Part shown: positions 33,001-41,944 of the stretch, piece by piece
Position numbering within the stretch: the stretch's first letter is position 1
Layout: every line of letters starts with the position of its first letter
Source: Cyrtodaria siliqua
Taxonomy: Eukaryota > Mollusca > Bivalvia > Adapedonta > Hiatellidae
Direction of reading: 5' to 3'
Length of the DNA: 64,000 nt
Assembly (NCBI GenBank): GCA_037043455.1
Contig: JAWPHD010003107.1
Coordinates: 164,513 to 228,512, forward strand
Notes under the pieces: generated by a model
Databases searched by the model: none
What the model was told of the DNA's origin: nothing
Seen by the model: only the letters and a program-made list of their open reading frames with translations
Program-made: the position numbers and the translations under genes

Positions 33001-33277
33001 TTCCTCATCTATGTTGGCGAAATACGGGGGTAAAAGTGGACTTTCTAAGGAGGAAAGAGACTGCGTCCTCTCAAAATGTAAAAGTGAAGAGATTTATAAA
33101 AAAGACGATGGTGCCATGGAAGATGGTGTGAATGAAAAAAGTAAAAGTGAAGAGATTTTTAACAAAGCTATGGATGCAGGAGAAGGCAGAAGCATAAAAC
33201 GTTTACGCCGGCAAAGTTGTGAATTGGCTATTCAAAATGGAAGGATATCTCCATCGACATCAGTAAATAATCAGTAA
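17414..33277 (+). CDS. RNF19A/B: RNF19A/B-like RBR E3 ubiquitin ligase, ten coding exons, one frame break
   Basis: Coding exons are 17414-18024, 20058-20252, 23672-23816, 24207-24369, 24869-24977, 27540-27695, 28810-29059, 30396-30572, 30951-31111 and 32463-33277, all with AG/GT borders. Removing one base at about 20164 gives 2,781 nt, that is 926 residues (human RNF19A is about 838). Order: basic Ser-rich N-terminus; RING1 (Cys111, 114, 129, His131, Cys134, 137, 155, 158); IBR (about 180-243); RING2 (275-306) with likely catalytic Cys290 in DGSCNHM; two membrane segments in exons 4-6; and a long Ser-rich tail with LPEVEN. The family transfers ubiquitin through a Cys thioester and is membrane anchored. 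The first coding exon starts 3 bases before ATG at a splice acceptor, so 5' UTR exons lie upstream, unseen. Vertebrate A and B paralogues cannot be distinguished here. Confidence 0.95.
18040..18185 (+). repeat. Decayed duplicates of the exon 1 / donor junction in intron 1
   Basis: CTGTGGGTAAGTACA at about 18084-18098 repeats the real junction (18020-18034). TACCCTGCACCTGATTGTGAG at about 18119 and GATACCCCAGATGGTGCCCT at about 18151 repeat the coding bases just before it. These look like two tandem, mutated copies of a unit of roughly 65-75 bp covering the exon end, leaving a donor-like site at 18091. Confidence 0.7.
18612..19899. mobile_element. Non-autonomous hAT-type element, copy B (RNF19 intron 1)
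   Basis: The ends are CAGGGTTCTCAATAGAC and GTCTGTTGAGAACCCTG. AGTCTT is present on both sides (18606-18611, 19900-19905). It aligns with 9676-11293 through most of its length but lacks that copy's internal MITE and some segments. Confidence 0.92.
20058..20252 (+). CDS. RNF19A/B: RNF19 coding exon 2: IBR domain, contains a +1 frame break
   Basis: The exon encodes [16 protein letters not shown] through [11 protein letters not shown], then reaches TAA at 20164-20166. The next bases in the +1 frame continue the family sequence exactly ([17 protein letters not shown]), and that frame joins exon 3 in phase. Dropping one base at about 20164 restores the conserved WHPN-TC segment. Either an indel error in the assembly or a real disabling insertion would explain this. 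Confidence 0.93.
20287..22975. mobile_element. Inverted-repeat element with 150-165 bp tandem core, RNF19 intron 2
   Basis: The left end TTGTCTCGCCCACGATAG and right end GGCGAGACACCCTTAG are inverted relatives. Between them are repeats marked by TACTTGGTCATATGTATTG near 20585, 20743, 20893, 21035/22700 and 22862, with AAGGTCATATTTT and TTAACCTTGGTTA motifs. A hAT-type element (21042-22696) interrupts one unit. The layout resembles the 160-bp satellite elements elsewhere in the window, but the sequence is unrelated. Confidence 0.7.
21042..22696. mobile_element. Non-autonomous hAT-type element, CAGGGCTCC family, RNF19 intron 2
   Basis: The left end is CAGGGCTCCGGAAATAT and the right end ATTTCCAGAGCCCTG, with TTGGT duplicated (21037-21041, 22697-22701). 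The target is a tandem-repeat unit that reads through when the element is removed. The subterminal palindrome TTGCCCGACGCCCCGGGCAA lies at the left, and several GGGCAAGTGGATTTT-type repeats lie at the right. An acidic, Ser-rich 77-codon frame at 22337-22570 could be a remnant of an internal gene but matches nothing I recognise. Confidence 0.92.
23128..23262 (-). mobile_element. SINE family 1 fragment
   Basis: It contains complementary forms of the family-1 body (ACCAGTACTGTATACCTC, CACTTTTTCCTGGGTAG). The tRNA head is missing. Confidence 0.75.
23315..23579 (+). mobile_element. tRNA-derived SINE family 2, full length
   Basis: The tRNA-like head has an A box (GTGGCCGAGTGG) and a B box (GGTTCGATCCC), then a unique body and an AATTCAATT tail. 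A 14-bp target duplication, TCAATGATTTATTT, flanks it (23301-23314, 23580-23593). It lies in RNF19 intron 2. Confidence 0.92.
23672..23816 (+). CDS. RNF19A/B: RNF19 coding exon 3: RING2 with catalytic Cys
   Basis: It encodes [12 protein letters not shown] through [10 protein letters not shown]. The RING2 pattern is CPRC, then [12 protein letters not shown] and CWLC. By analogy with Parkin Cys431 the Cys in GSCNHM (Cys290) carries the ubiquitin thioester. The entry phase is correct only if the exon 2 frame break is corrected. Confidence 0.95.
24207..24369 (+). CDS. RNF19A/B: RNF19 coding exon 4: first membrane segment
   Basis: It encodes [18 protein letters not shown] followed by a hydrophobic helix ([20 protein letters not shown]...), which is family-typical. 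Confidence 0.95.
24869..24977 (+). CDS. RNF19A/B: RNF19 coding exon 5
   Basis: It encodes [20 protein letters not shown] and the hydrophobic start of the second membrane segment. It ends in phase 1 at G|GTAAGT. Confidence 0.95.
25196..26698. mobile_element. piggyBac element, non-autonomous, RNF19 intron 5
   Basis: Ends CCCATTTCATTC and GAATGAAATGGG form a perfect 12-bp inverted repeat, and TTAA duplications lie at 25192-25195 and 26699-26702. ATTCGGGACACCAATCTATC-like subterminal repeats follow the left end. It contains only a damaged 5' part of a transposase gene. Confidence 0.95.
25457..26042 (+). pseudogene. piggyBac transposase N-terminal remnant, frameshifted and truncated
   Basis: It begins [17 protein letters not shown] in one frame and passes, at about 25590, to a second frame with an acidic stretch ([15 protein letters not shown]). 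The piggyBac-type (DDE_Tnp_1_7) block follows, with [20 protein letters not shown] and [20 protein letters not shown]. It stops at 26042, before the catalytic aspartates expected further along, so it cannot encode an active enzyme. Confidence 0.88.
27540..27695 (+). CDS. RNF19A/B: RNF19 coding exon 6: second membrane segment end
   Basis: It encodes [20 protein letters not shown], then a Gly-rich and acidic stretch (FEFEENETG). It enters in phase 1 and leaves in phase 1 at G|GTAGGT. Confidence 0.94.
27914..28154 (-). mobile_element. tRNA-derived SINE family 1, full length (RNF19 intron 6)
   Basis: On the - strand, CGTCTCCGTGGCCGAATGG (A box) and GGTTCGAATCCC (B box) open the element. The shared body (CAGTACTGGTTCTAACC, CTCCACCACAAAAAAATCG) and an A-rich tail follow. 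A 13-bp duplication, CTTTATTCGGCAG, flanks it (27901-27913, 28155-28167). Confidence 0.92.
28810..29059 (+). CDS. RNF19A/B: RNF19 coding exon 7
   Basis: It encodes a Ser/Gly-rich segment with [14 protein letters not shown] and [10 protein letters not shown], close to the family's conserved post-membrane region. Confidence 0.94.
29111..29246 (+). mobile_element. SINE family 1, 5'-truncated (RNF19 intron 7)
   Basis: It starts within the body (ATGGCGGGAGGTGTACAG) and ends in AAACAAACAAAC. The 10-bp duplication ACATTAATGG flanks it (29101-29110, 29247-29256), the usual mark of a truncated retro-insertion. Confidence 0.9.
30396..30572 (+). CDS. RNF19A/B: RNF19 coding exon 8
   Basis: It encodes [12 protein letters not shown] and a Ser-rich segment ending AGSLANY, matching the family's LEVQA and MAGS motifs. 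Confidence 0.93.
30951..31111 (+). CDS. RNF19A/B: RNF19 coding exon 9
   Basis: It encodes [18 protein letters not shown], matching the EVQVD motif of the family tail. It ends T|GTAAGG in phase 1. Confidence 0.92.
31140..31321. mobile_element. 182-bp TTAA MITE, CCCTTAACC family (RNF19 intron 9)
   Basis: The ends CCCTTAACCTGCTA and TTAGCGGGTTTAGGG are flanked by TTAA (31136-31139, 31322-31325). CCC ends with TTAA fit piggyBac MITEs. Other copies lie at 40219-40397 and 49500-49637. Confidence 0.85.
31487..31576 (-). mobile_element. SINE family 1 fragment, interrupted
   Basis: Body sequence runs to CTGGGTAGAACCA and is cut by the element that follows. A GTACAGT remnant after 32269 may be its continuation. 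Confidence 0.7.
31577..32269. mobile_element. TIR element inserted in a SINE, with internal alternative hairpins
   Basis: The ends GGGATAACAGTC and GAGTCGCTGTCATCCC-like (on opposite strands) are inverted relatives. They bracket about 690 bp that splits a family-1 SINE at ACCA/GTAC. An internal foldback lies at 31871-31996. The target duplication is unclear. Confidence 0.55.
31871..31996. repeat. Palindrome with a duplicated arm
   Basis: The left arm (31871-31911, GGCTATCTATTTCATCAGAA...) can pair with 31914-31954 or with a second copy of that arm at 31960-31996. The outer pairing contains an exact 21-bp match; the inner one is longer but has mismatches. Confidence 0.85.
32463..33277 (+). 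CDS. RNF19A/B: RNF19 coding exon 10: C-terminal tail and stop
   Basis: It encodes 271 residues after the split Cys codon: a Cys/Arg-rich basic stretch ([16 protein letters not shown]), an acidic Ser-rich region, LPEVEN and a C-terminus ending NNQ. The sequence is hydrophilic and low complexity, as in the family. Two related KSEEI-containing segments (about 33090 and 33150) form a short internal repeat. Confidence 0.93.
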
Positions 33278-33601
33278 GCCATCCTTAAAAGTTAATTTGT
33301 TTGCTGTTTCCGAACTGAGGATTTCAAAAATGGGTAGGTTTATACTGGGTGAAATAATGTTTTGGCCGGAAGACAGTAAAAACTTCTAGAAATCAAAGAA
33401 AAATATAGTCAGAAGATAACAACAAGAATGTTAAAAGATTGCTACGGAAAGTTTTGGGTATGTAGGGAAACAGCAAACCAATTTTTTTTATGGTCGACCT
33501 AAATGCTAAAGATAATTCACTCCGTTTATATGATATAGATTTGGTATAGGAAATAATTCTTGTGAAAAATGGATTTGTTTGTGTATATATATGTGCATTG
33601 A

Positions 33602-34111
33602 TAAAAGGGGTTGATGCACTACTTTCAAACAATGTTTATTTAAAAGAGCTCTGAAAAACTTGAAAAAAAACCCTAAAAATGCCATGAAGAATAAAGGAGG
33701 TATGACCTATTGACATTTGCAAAGAAACACAAATGGAGGCAACCATCTTTGAAGGATGATATCATCGCGCCATTTTACCATATATGGCATGCTGATTAAA
33801 TGTATTTTAAAAGCATAGAAAATCACTGGAAATGAAAAATAAGCTTAGAATATATACATTTTACATCTGTATATTTATTTTTAATCAGTTTGCAGTGATT
33901 TTCTTTGCCTTATAGTATATTTTGTCAATATGCAATAAAGGCGCGATGACATCATCGTTCCAAGATGGCCACCTCCATTCTTTGCAAATGTTCAATAGGT
34001 CATATCTCATTTATTTTCCATGGCATTTTGATAATTCTTTCAGCTATTTTTAAGGTTGTCAGAGCCCTTTTAAATAAATATTGTTGGAAAATAGTGCATC
34101 AACCCTTTTAA
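33602..34111. mobile_element. Large foldback element with ~180-bp arms, just past RNF19 stop
   Basis: The left arm 33602-33795 (AAAGGGGTTGATGCACTA...) and the right arm about 33930-34111 (...TAGTGCATCAACCCTTTTA) are inverted copies with scattered mismatches, including TGACCTATTGACATTTGCAA and its complement. It starts 325 bases after the stop codon and carries AATAAA-like hexamers (33691, 33937). It is therefore probably transcribed in the 3' UTR or immediately downstream. Confidence 0.85.
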
Positions 34112-34189
34112 TTTCCTCCGATCTTAAAAAGTGATAGACGTGTTAGAAGATTTTTTTGTTAGAATTGTTGTTTAAGAGCTTACCTTTAG

Positions 34190-34380
34190 TTATTCGAGCC
34201 CCGCCAGAGAGAGGGGAAGAATACAAAGGAATCTTGGAACCCTGCCCTATTCTTGCTATAGAATAAATTCCTATGGTTCTTTATCATGCCCGGAGGATGG
34301 ACTCCGATATACAGGAATGACCACTTTACATTCCCATCCAATGGATGATGCTGAGGTGAGTGTCTTGCCTAAGGACACAA
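34190..34380 (-). mobile_element. SINE family 3 fragment
   Basis: Its complement contains GGCAAGACACT, GGATGGGAATGTAAAG and AAAGAACCATAGGAAT, matching the body of 50395-50690. Confidence 0.75.
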
Positions 34381-34555
34381 CTCCCCATCGAATCCCACTG
34401 GGAGCTCGACTTCAGAGGTAGTGTTGATTCTTATACATGGCGGGAGGTGTACAGTACTGGTTCTACCCAGGAAAGTGGGTGGTATGCCTTCACCACAAAA
34501 AAAAATTGACCGTCACATGTATTGAAAATGACGTAAAATACCATACAAAAATCTT
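34381..34555 (+). mobile_element. SINE family 1, head-truncated, abutting the family 3 fragment
   Basis: CCCACTGGGAGCTCGACTTC leads into the shared body (GTACAGTACTGGTTCTACCC) and the AATGACGTAAAATACCAT tail. It is fused head-on to the previous fragment. Confidence 0.8.
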
Positions 34556-34789
34556 TCAAAGGTGGGTCATGTCATTCTTGTAGATCAGTCACCGTGTTTT
34601 ATTAGGAATGAACAAAATGTCTAACTGGTGCTAACATAACAGTTAAAATATAAAGTGTTGATTTGTGTGACAAAAAAGGACTTTCGTATTCAGATATTTT
34701 ACACACCACGTAACGGAAATAGTCTGGTTGAACTGTTATATCACAATATATGAATTTTATTACTGAACAGTTAAGGAATACAAACAAAC

Positions 34790-35700
34790 TTTTTTTTTAC
34801 TTTTTATATGCCCGTCTCGATTGGACGTGTTATGTGATCATGCACAACAGGCGGGCGAGGGCGGCGGGCGGCCGGCAATGTAGTGTCCACTCCATAACTG
34901 GAGTAGTTTTAATCCAATCTTGATGAAACTTGGATACAATGTTTATGGTCACAATAGCTCAATCAAGTTAGATAACTAAAATTATTGCTCAAGAAACACT
35001 AGAGCTATGGCCCTTTGATTTTTGAAAATGATTTTTTCAGATCTTGATGGAACTTGGGCCATAGTCAAGGTAAATGTGTACATGCCGATGATTGTCATAT
35101 AAATATGAACTCCATCTGTTATGACGGCTGTATATTGTTTCAAATTGGCACTCTTGCTTTAAAAAAGTTTGAAGCGACTTTGCACTTTTGCAGGTGAGAA
35201 GGTTCTAGGTCCATTCTGCATATTTTTTTGTTTCGATGTAAATAGAAGGTTGATCTGAAATGTTCATGCCTCGTGGCGCAATATGATCTTTTTTTTTTGG
35301 TGTCGGTAAAACCCATTTAACTTGTTTGTGCACTTAATAGTTCCAATATGCATATTAATATTGTCAGATACACAAAAATGTTGGTGCGTAGCATGGGAGA
35401 CACTTAGGGATCACTTTGGCCATCATCGTCTGTCACATTTCAAATTGCAACCTGACCTTGGTTATAACTTGAAAAGTATATGACCTATGTTCATGAAACG
35501 TCATACACATCTTCATCTTACCTCAAGGAATGTTGTTACACATGTCCAATGACTCTGACTTTCTATGTCCCTTTTCATAAAACTTTAACCTGCAACCTGA
35601 CCTAGCTCATAACTTTAAATAAGCACATGACATGCAGAACAAGTGTTCTATGGAACATCCTACTAGTTTTGTTTTGTAAAAATGTATAAAGTAAATAAAC
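34790..35700. repeat. Dispersed non-coding repeat segments
   Basis: It contains TTGATGAAACTTGGATACAA and AGGTGAGAAGGTTCTAGG modules, the latter shared with 39530 and 39907. It also contains GACACTTAGGGATCACTTTG, shared with 42748. No coding frame was recognised. Confidence 0.55.
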
Positions 35701-35785
35701 CTGTCTGTGCATTATAATATATTTTGATTTGAGATTACATCATCATATCACTGACCTATTAACCTTATACATGCTCCAGATATTT

Positions 35786-36026
35786 GTGTGTGCATGTGGT
35801 ACATGGCAGCGTAACATACCAATGTTGTGCGGCTATGTGCATGCGTGGCACATGGCAACATTACATGCCAATGTCGTGTGTATATTTGCGGACGTGGCAA
35901 CTTGACATGCCGATGTCGTGCTAATATTTGCCTGTGTGGCACATGGCAACGTCACATGCTGTCATTGTGTGCATATTTGCATGTGTCGCATATGGCAACA
36001 TTACATGCCGATGTTGTTCATATTTA
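35786..36026. repeat. ~49-bp minisatellite, about five units
   Basis: Units begin near 35786, 35837, 35886, 35929 and 35978, each with GGCACATGGCAACATTACAT-like sequence followed by a TGCCGATGT motif. The short frames across it are repeat artefacts. Confidence 0.85.
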
Positions 36027-36412
36027 CAGATATATTTGTTGAAAGGGACATTAAACATCATCTGCTTTAAAGCTTTAGTACTTACTGGGATGTATGGTAT
36101 CTCTACTGAAAGGCGTTTATAGGAAAGCAAACATCATTTAACATGAATGGGGTATATTTCCTAATCCAGGGAGTATGAGAAAGCAAACATGAACTGGGTA
36201 AATTGACAGCGTGGTACACAGCAATATGACTAAGGTCAGTTTTTGTTGTTGTTAAAGAACCTGTCTGATGGAAATCTATCTCATCCCCTTCTGAGGTCCA
36301 AAAAGCGATCTTTTATGTATGGATTATGCAAAGGTATAAAGACCTTAGTCAAGACAGTAAAAAGTTGAGGCCCTCAGGGTCTGGTATTGTCATTGTTCCC
36401 TGGAACACTTAA

Positions 36413-36764
36413 AGAACCTATCCTGCCAACAAAAGGTAAATTTAACAACATTATGTACATCGTTTTTAAACCTACTGATGATGAGGTATATATATAACTT
36501 GCATACTTTGAGAATCCAAACTCTAGATATATTATAAACAGCTTTAACGAGCTAGGCCAAACCCCAATACTGGAGTGTCGAATTAACAAACTCATAATTC
36601 ATTTTACGCATATTCAATCACAGGTATTATAAGAACCCATGAATAAAGATAAGTGTTTACTTTTAATCAGCACGTGTACATTATTATGTGACCTGAACAC
36701 CTGGATAAAGTTTTGATAAAAGGTCTTGTTGTGTTGTTCGACATTATTTGGTAGGTTAGGTTCT
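36413..36764. mobile_element. TTAA MITE, AGAACCTATCC family, intact
   Basis: The ends AGAACCTATCC and GGTAGGTTAGGTTCT are flanked by TTAA (36409-36412, 36765-36768). It is closely related to 48413-48756 and, inverted and shortened, 51818-52031. AG ends with TTAA suggest a Kolobok-type source. Confidence 0.85.
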
Positions 36765-36895
36765 TTAAAGTAATGATCAAAGTATTTTGATTTCATTTAG
36801 GATATTTTATATATAATGCTTTGATCCCTGGATCCCTTAAGGTAAATGCCAATGTTTCCCAGATCCCCAAAACGTCTAGAAGTGCCTCAGATTTT

Positions 36896-38240
36896 TAGCT
36901 CGACTGATAGAGATCAGCGGAGCTTATGCCGTGGTGCGGCGTCCGTCATCTGTCCATCCGTCCGAGCACACAAAATGGTAGTTAGGTGTCTTGTCACTTA
37001 GTGCTTCGGACTCTGTGTCATTAGGGTTAGGAGGCAATTAGTCACATAAAACATGTCCAATTTTTGATTTATGTGGCTAATTTGGGTTTATGTGGCTATC
37101 AATTCTGCATTAAATTAGCCACTTAAGACTATAATTGTTAGAATGTCCGTCTGTCCGTAAACTTTTATTTGTAGCGACTACTCCTCTGAAACTACTGGAT
37201 GGATATTCATGAAACTTTACAGAAATGATGCCCATGAGGTCTAGTTGATCCTAGCAAAAATTCATGTTAATGTGAAATCCAAGATGGCCACCAAAGCTAA
37301 AAATGGATTTTTAAAATGCAAGTTTGTAGCGACTACTTCTTGAAAATTATAAGTGATATTGATATGGGACTTTTTCTAAAATGATCAGCATGGCATGATG
37401 TTGATCCTAGTCGAACATTATTTTGATTCAACGTTAAACATGGCTGCCAGTGGCCATCTTTGTTTACATGGAGTTATATAGTAAAAACTTGTAGCGACTA
37501 CTCCTCTGAAACTACTAGACGGATGTTCATGAAACTTCACAGGAATGTTGCTCTTGATGTCTAGTTGATCCTAGAAAAATTTCAGGCTGGCCGGAAATTC
37601 AAGATGGCCGCCACGGCTAAAAATAGATTTAAAATAAATAAATTTGTAGCGACTACTTCTTGAAAACTGTAAGTGATATTGATATGGGACGTTTTCTAAA
37701 ATGATCAGCATGACATGATGTTAATCCTTGTCGAAATTTATTTAGATGCGACTTTAAACATGGCCGCTAGCGGCCATCTTTGTTTACATAGATTTATATA
37801 GTAAAAACTTGTAGCGACTACTTCTCTGAAACCACTTGACGAATTTTTATGAAACTTCACAGGAATGTTGCTCTTGATGTCTAATTGATCCCGGAATTTG
37901 TTTAGGTCGGCCGGAAATTCAAGATGGCCACCACGGCTAAACATAGATTTTTAAAAACAAGTTTGTAGCAACTACTTCTTGAAAACTGTAAGTGATATTG
38001 ATATGGGACTTTTTCTGAAATGATCAGCATGACAAGCTGTTGATCATTGTCGAAAATTATTTTGATTCGACATTAAACATGGCTGCCAGTGGCTAGCTTT
38101 GTTTACCTAGAGTTATATAGTAAAAACTTCAACTTGTAGCGACTACTCTGAAACTACTTGACAGATTTTTATGAAACTTCACAGGAATGCTGATCTAGCT
38201 ATCAAAATCTATCAGTAGAGCTTCAAGGTCATTGACCTCT
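36896..38240. repeat. ~318-bp tandem repeat, about 3.4 units
   Basis: Units start with GTAGCGACTACTCCTCTGAA at about 37172, 37492, 37810 and 38128. Each contains AAGATGGCC and AGTGATATTGATATGGGAC blocks. A leader (36896-37170) with AGCTCGACTGATAGAGATCA precedes it. Confidence 0.88.
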
Positions 38241-38280
38241 TGTTTCAGTATGCTATAACGATATATAGACCATAGTTTTT

Positions 38281-38917
38281 AGCTCTACTGGCCAAGGGTG
38301 TCCGTCATCCGTCCATCCGGTAACTTTTACCTCAAGACGATAGGGCCTTCATTTTTCATCCGATCTTTACCAAACTTTAATAGATTGTTAATATCAATGA
38401 AAGCTCGGACAAGTTCGAAAACGAGCCATATCGGACCAGTCACAGCAGAGTTATGGCCCTTGATTTAGTTAAAAATGCTATATTGCCTCGTTTGTATGAT
38501 AGGTCCTTCATTTTGAATCTGATCTTACCAAACTTTAACAGATTTTATATATATTTTTATTTTATTTTTTTTAAAGTTTTTTTTTTTTGGTCAATTGATT
38601 TAGAAATATTTTTTTCATTGATTTTTATTTATTTCATTTTATTTTTAGCTCTTTCACCAAGTTCGAAAACCAGCCAGATCAGACCAGTAACAGAGGAGTT
38701 ATGACTCTTGTTAAGTTAAAAATGCTATATTTTGCCTCGTTAATATGGTAGGGCCTTCATTTTTCATCTAATCTTTACCAAACTTTACCAGATTCTTTAG
38801 TTATGGCCCTTGATTTAGTTATGGCCCTTGTATTTTCCCCAAATCTTTAAAAAAAACAGGTAAATTGCAGTCACTCGCTTCATTGATGTTATAAGAGCCA
38901 TGTTAGCCAGTAGAGCG
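38281..38917. mobile_element. Short TIR-bounded copy of the 160-bp satellite element
   Basis: AGCTCTACTGGCCAA (38281) and TTAGCCAGTAGAGCG (38903) are the inverted ends. Between them lie GACGATAGGGCCTTCATTTT and two to three satellite units in the orientation opposite to 1-4380. It gives the element's full end-to-end layout with few core units. Confidence 0.75.
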
Positions 38918-38939
38918 TCCACAGGCCCTCTTGTTTTGT

Positions 38940-39480
38940 AAGAATAATACAAAAATATATACACAGGTGTTTCTTTATATTAAAGTGAAAACCTTCTCTA
39001 TTCTGCCCATAGGGTACATTACCGTCACATTATCGAGGCAGTGAAGTACCGTGCTAGTTTGTCTTTGTGATTAATTTGTTAGTTAATTAATTTCCTGAGT
39101 TTTGTTTATAATAAAAGTGCAAAGCGCTGACGAATATGTGAAGCAAATTTCAGTTGGTGTTGTCAACAGTTTAGTCACCATATTTTTTGTTCAGTTTGTT
39201 AGTATGCTTTGCTCCATTTCAGCAATTTTTATCCGGTTTCGTAATCCTTAAAATAAAACGCTGCATCTTTCACAAATTCGAGTATTCATTAATGTTCGTT
39301 GTCCGTCTTTATAGTTCTGCAGGGCAGTAAGGTGTCGTATTTAGATAATTTTGAGAAAACGGAAGTCAAAGTGCAATGTGGTTTCCAGCAAGAATAGAAC
39401 CACAGTCTATCCTGGCAGATGGGTAAAATTGCCAAAATTCATGTTCATTTTTTTTCCTTCATTTTTTGACATACTCATTA
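38940..39480. other. No feature seen
   Basis: AT-rich DNA without a recognisable gene, tRNA or bounded repeat. Confidence 0.5.
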
Positions 39481-39519
39481 AAAAGGTCATCCCTGATCAT
39501 TAAAAAGGTCATCCCTGAA

Positions 39520-40040
39520 TTCTTGCTAGGTGAGAAGGTTCAAAGCCCAATCTGCAAATTTTTAATTTGTTATAAATCGAAGCTTGGTCACGAATGTTCA
39601 TTCCTGTTGGCACCAAATGACCTTGTTGTGATGGTGCACCATAAAAAACAATTAACTTGACTCTTAAGTGCAGTGCCCCGTGTGGTTTGCGGGGGCCCCG
39701 TTTGGTTCCGGGGTAAAGAATAGGGCCACTGCAGATCCCGTTGGAGGGGTAGGCAGAGGGGTAGAACCCCACCCCCAAATTCATGTTAATTTTATCATTT
39801 TTTGTCCATGCTCATTAAAGGTCTTCATCATGACACCTGCATTGTTTCAGGTGCCATCTCGCTCAAATCACTAGAACATCTACAATAGAATTTGCAGCAA
39901 CTTTGCAGGTGAGAAGGTTCTAGGCCCATTTTCAATATTTTATCTTGATGTACATGGAGGATGAGCCTGGCATGTTCATTCCTGTTAGGCGCCATATAAC
40001 CTTTCATATGTTGGTGCGTCTTAAAACCCAGTTAAGTCTA
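39520..40040. repeat. Two ~385-bp tandem copies of a dispersed module
   Basis: AGGTGAGAAGGTTC occurs at about 39530 and 39907, each followed by ATGTTCATTCCTGTTGG. A third copy lies at about 35195. Confidence 0.7.
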
Positions 40041-40218
40041 GTACACTATAAACAAACCATTCCTTGTTTTGTGTATCAGTGTTTTAAACAATTATCTTAT
40101 GCTTGGTAAAGGTTATATATGCAATCCTGAATGAACAAACCATAACATTTATTCTATTGTTGCAGAATACCATACATAATCATTTCCTTATTTTCATCCC
40201 CATTACAAGGAATGTTAA

Positions 40219-40397
40219 CCCTTAACCCGCTAAGTATGACTATAATAGCCTTTGCATCCATTGTAAACCCCAGATCAGCTTGCGAGTGATCCTTCTGCTG
40301 ATCAGTCATTTCCCACAAACAGCCATTTGTCACATAAATGGAATGGTCTTAATTCAAAGAAAGAACAATCCATTATATATATGTAGTGGGCTAAAGG
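40219..40397. mobile_element. 179-bp TTAA MITE, CCCTTAACC family
   Basis: The ends CCCTTAACCCGCTA and TAGTGGGCTAAAGG are flanked by TTAA (40215-40218, 40398-40401). It is inverted relative to the copy at 31140. Confidence 0.85.
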
Positions 40398-40401
40398 TTA
40401 A

Positions 40402-41640
40402 AGGCAGAATATGCTTTATTGACACGTAAAATGAAACAGTTGACGAAGTATTTGGAAGTCGTATAATGTAGGAAGTTACGCAGTCAAATCAATAGAATAG
40501 AATTAAACTTGGCAAACTGTGGCAAATACCTCTTGTGTGGTACTGTTAATGTTGAGTCCCATGAATACTTATGCATTAAATTGATAGTGTACAGTGCATG
40601 GCCAAATGGTTAATTTATAGTAACGGTATTGCCTATGTTATGGCTAAAATGTTGCATAACCTTTCACCATACCGGAGAGTAAGTTTTAAATCAGTTGTTT
40701 CAATAAAGGCCTGGGAACATCATATTTGGCAGTCAAATTGTACACTAGTACCGGTTACCCATCTCAAAGTCTGCATTGTTTCCATTTAGGTTGAAAATAA
40801 ACATCTCGTGGCTTTATACAAATACAGTTTTCATCGATATTAGTGGATAATAGTTCAGTGGAGAAAGATGTCTCCTCTCCATTTTAAAGAGAGCACACGG
40901 CAATCTTGATTTCTTTAAACTTGTGACGTCCCGATAGTTTTTCCACATAACTTGCACATTTTCAAATATTGTCAATAATTATTTGACTAGTTCAAAAGAA
41001 ATTGGTCTTTATGCCCCCGAAGGGCGGCATATAGTAGTGCCACTGTCAGTCAGTCTGTCCGTACAATCGTGTCCGGTCAATAACTCTCACATTCCTGGAC
41101 GGATTTTCAAATAACTTGGCACAAGTGCTCACCACAGCCTAACGTGTTGTGCGCAAAACCCAGGTCCGTGGCTCCAAGGTCAAGGTCACTTAGAGGTCAA
41201 AGGTCAAAACCACTTCAGGGACATTTGTCACTTACTAGTGACATTTCTTGTGTATATTACTACCGGTAATTGTTAATTATATTGTACCAATACTGTATAT
41301 ATATATATATATAAAGTAAGGCAAAAAAATGAACATTATTGAAAACTTTAAATTGTATTATATGCAAGCAGATTTAAAGTCAAACTGATACCTGATTAAT
41401 AAATTGAGGTGCTAATAGAATGGTTGTTAAATTCTTTAAGATTGCTGTGTGACCCTTTAAAAAGCTCAGTATATGAATACATAGATCTGTTTGCTTGGTT
41501 TCCAGTTAATCTTGCTTTTCATTAGTACTATATGCATGTATAGCTAATGTTTTGGGTCTGGTTGCTTAAATTAACTTTGATTGTTTATCTCAGTAAGTCA
41601 GTGTGCTGTTTGCATGTCAAACATATTCAGGTATTCTGAC
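40402..41640. other. No gene seen; dispersed repeat at 41010-41260 and an AT dinucleotide run
   Basis: 41010-41260 holds a dispersed-type sequence (GCCCCCGAAGGGCGGCATAT, then AAGGTCAAGGTCACTTAGAG). A short (AT)n lies at about 41295. Otherwise nothing was recognised. Confidence 0.5.
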
Positions 41641-41648
41641 CGGTTAAC

Positions 41649-41932
41649 GTGGTCGAGGGGTTATCGACGTTGCGTTGTAAACCTTCTCGACTCTTAACGC
41701 TGCAGATTGGAATCCCAGCTCGTCTTGTGAGGAAGTGTCGATTCTTATGGATTGTGGGATGTGAAAAGTACTGGTTTTTACTTTTACCCAGGAAAAGTTT
41801 GTGGTGTGCCTCCACCACAAAATAAATCGACTGTCATATATAACTTTACCACTGTTGGAAATGAAGTTTTTTTTTAAATGGGGCTTTACAGCACATTGAA
41901 AATGACGTAAAACACCATAAGATAAACAAACC
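41649..41932 (+). mobile_element. SINE family 1, long copy with an internal insertion
   Basis: The head GTGGTCGAGGGGTTATCG is followed by a weak B box (GATTGGAATCCC), the body and the tail. GACCGGTTAAC / GACTGGTTAAC flank it (41638-41648, 41933-41943), an 11-bp duplication with one change. The tail has a short extra segment with a T run. Confidence 0.88.
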
Positions 41933-41944
41933 GACTGGTTAACT

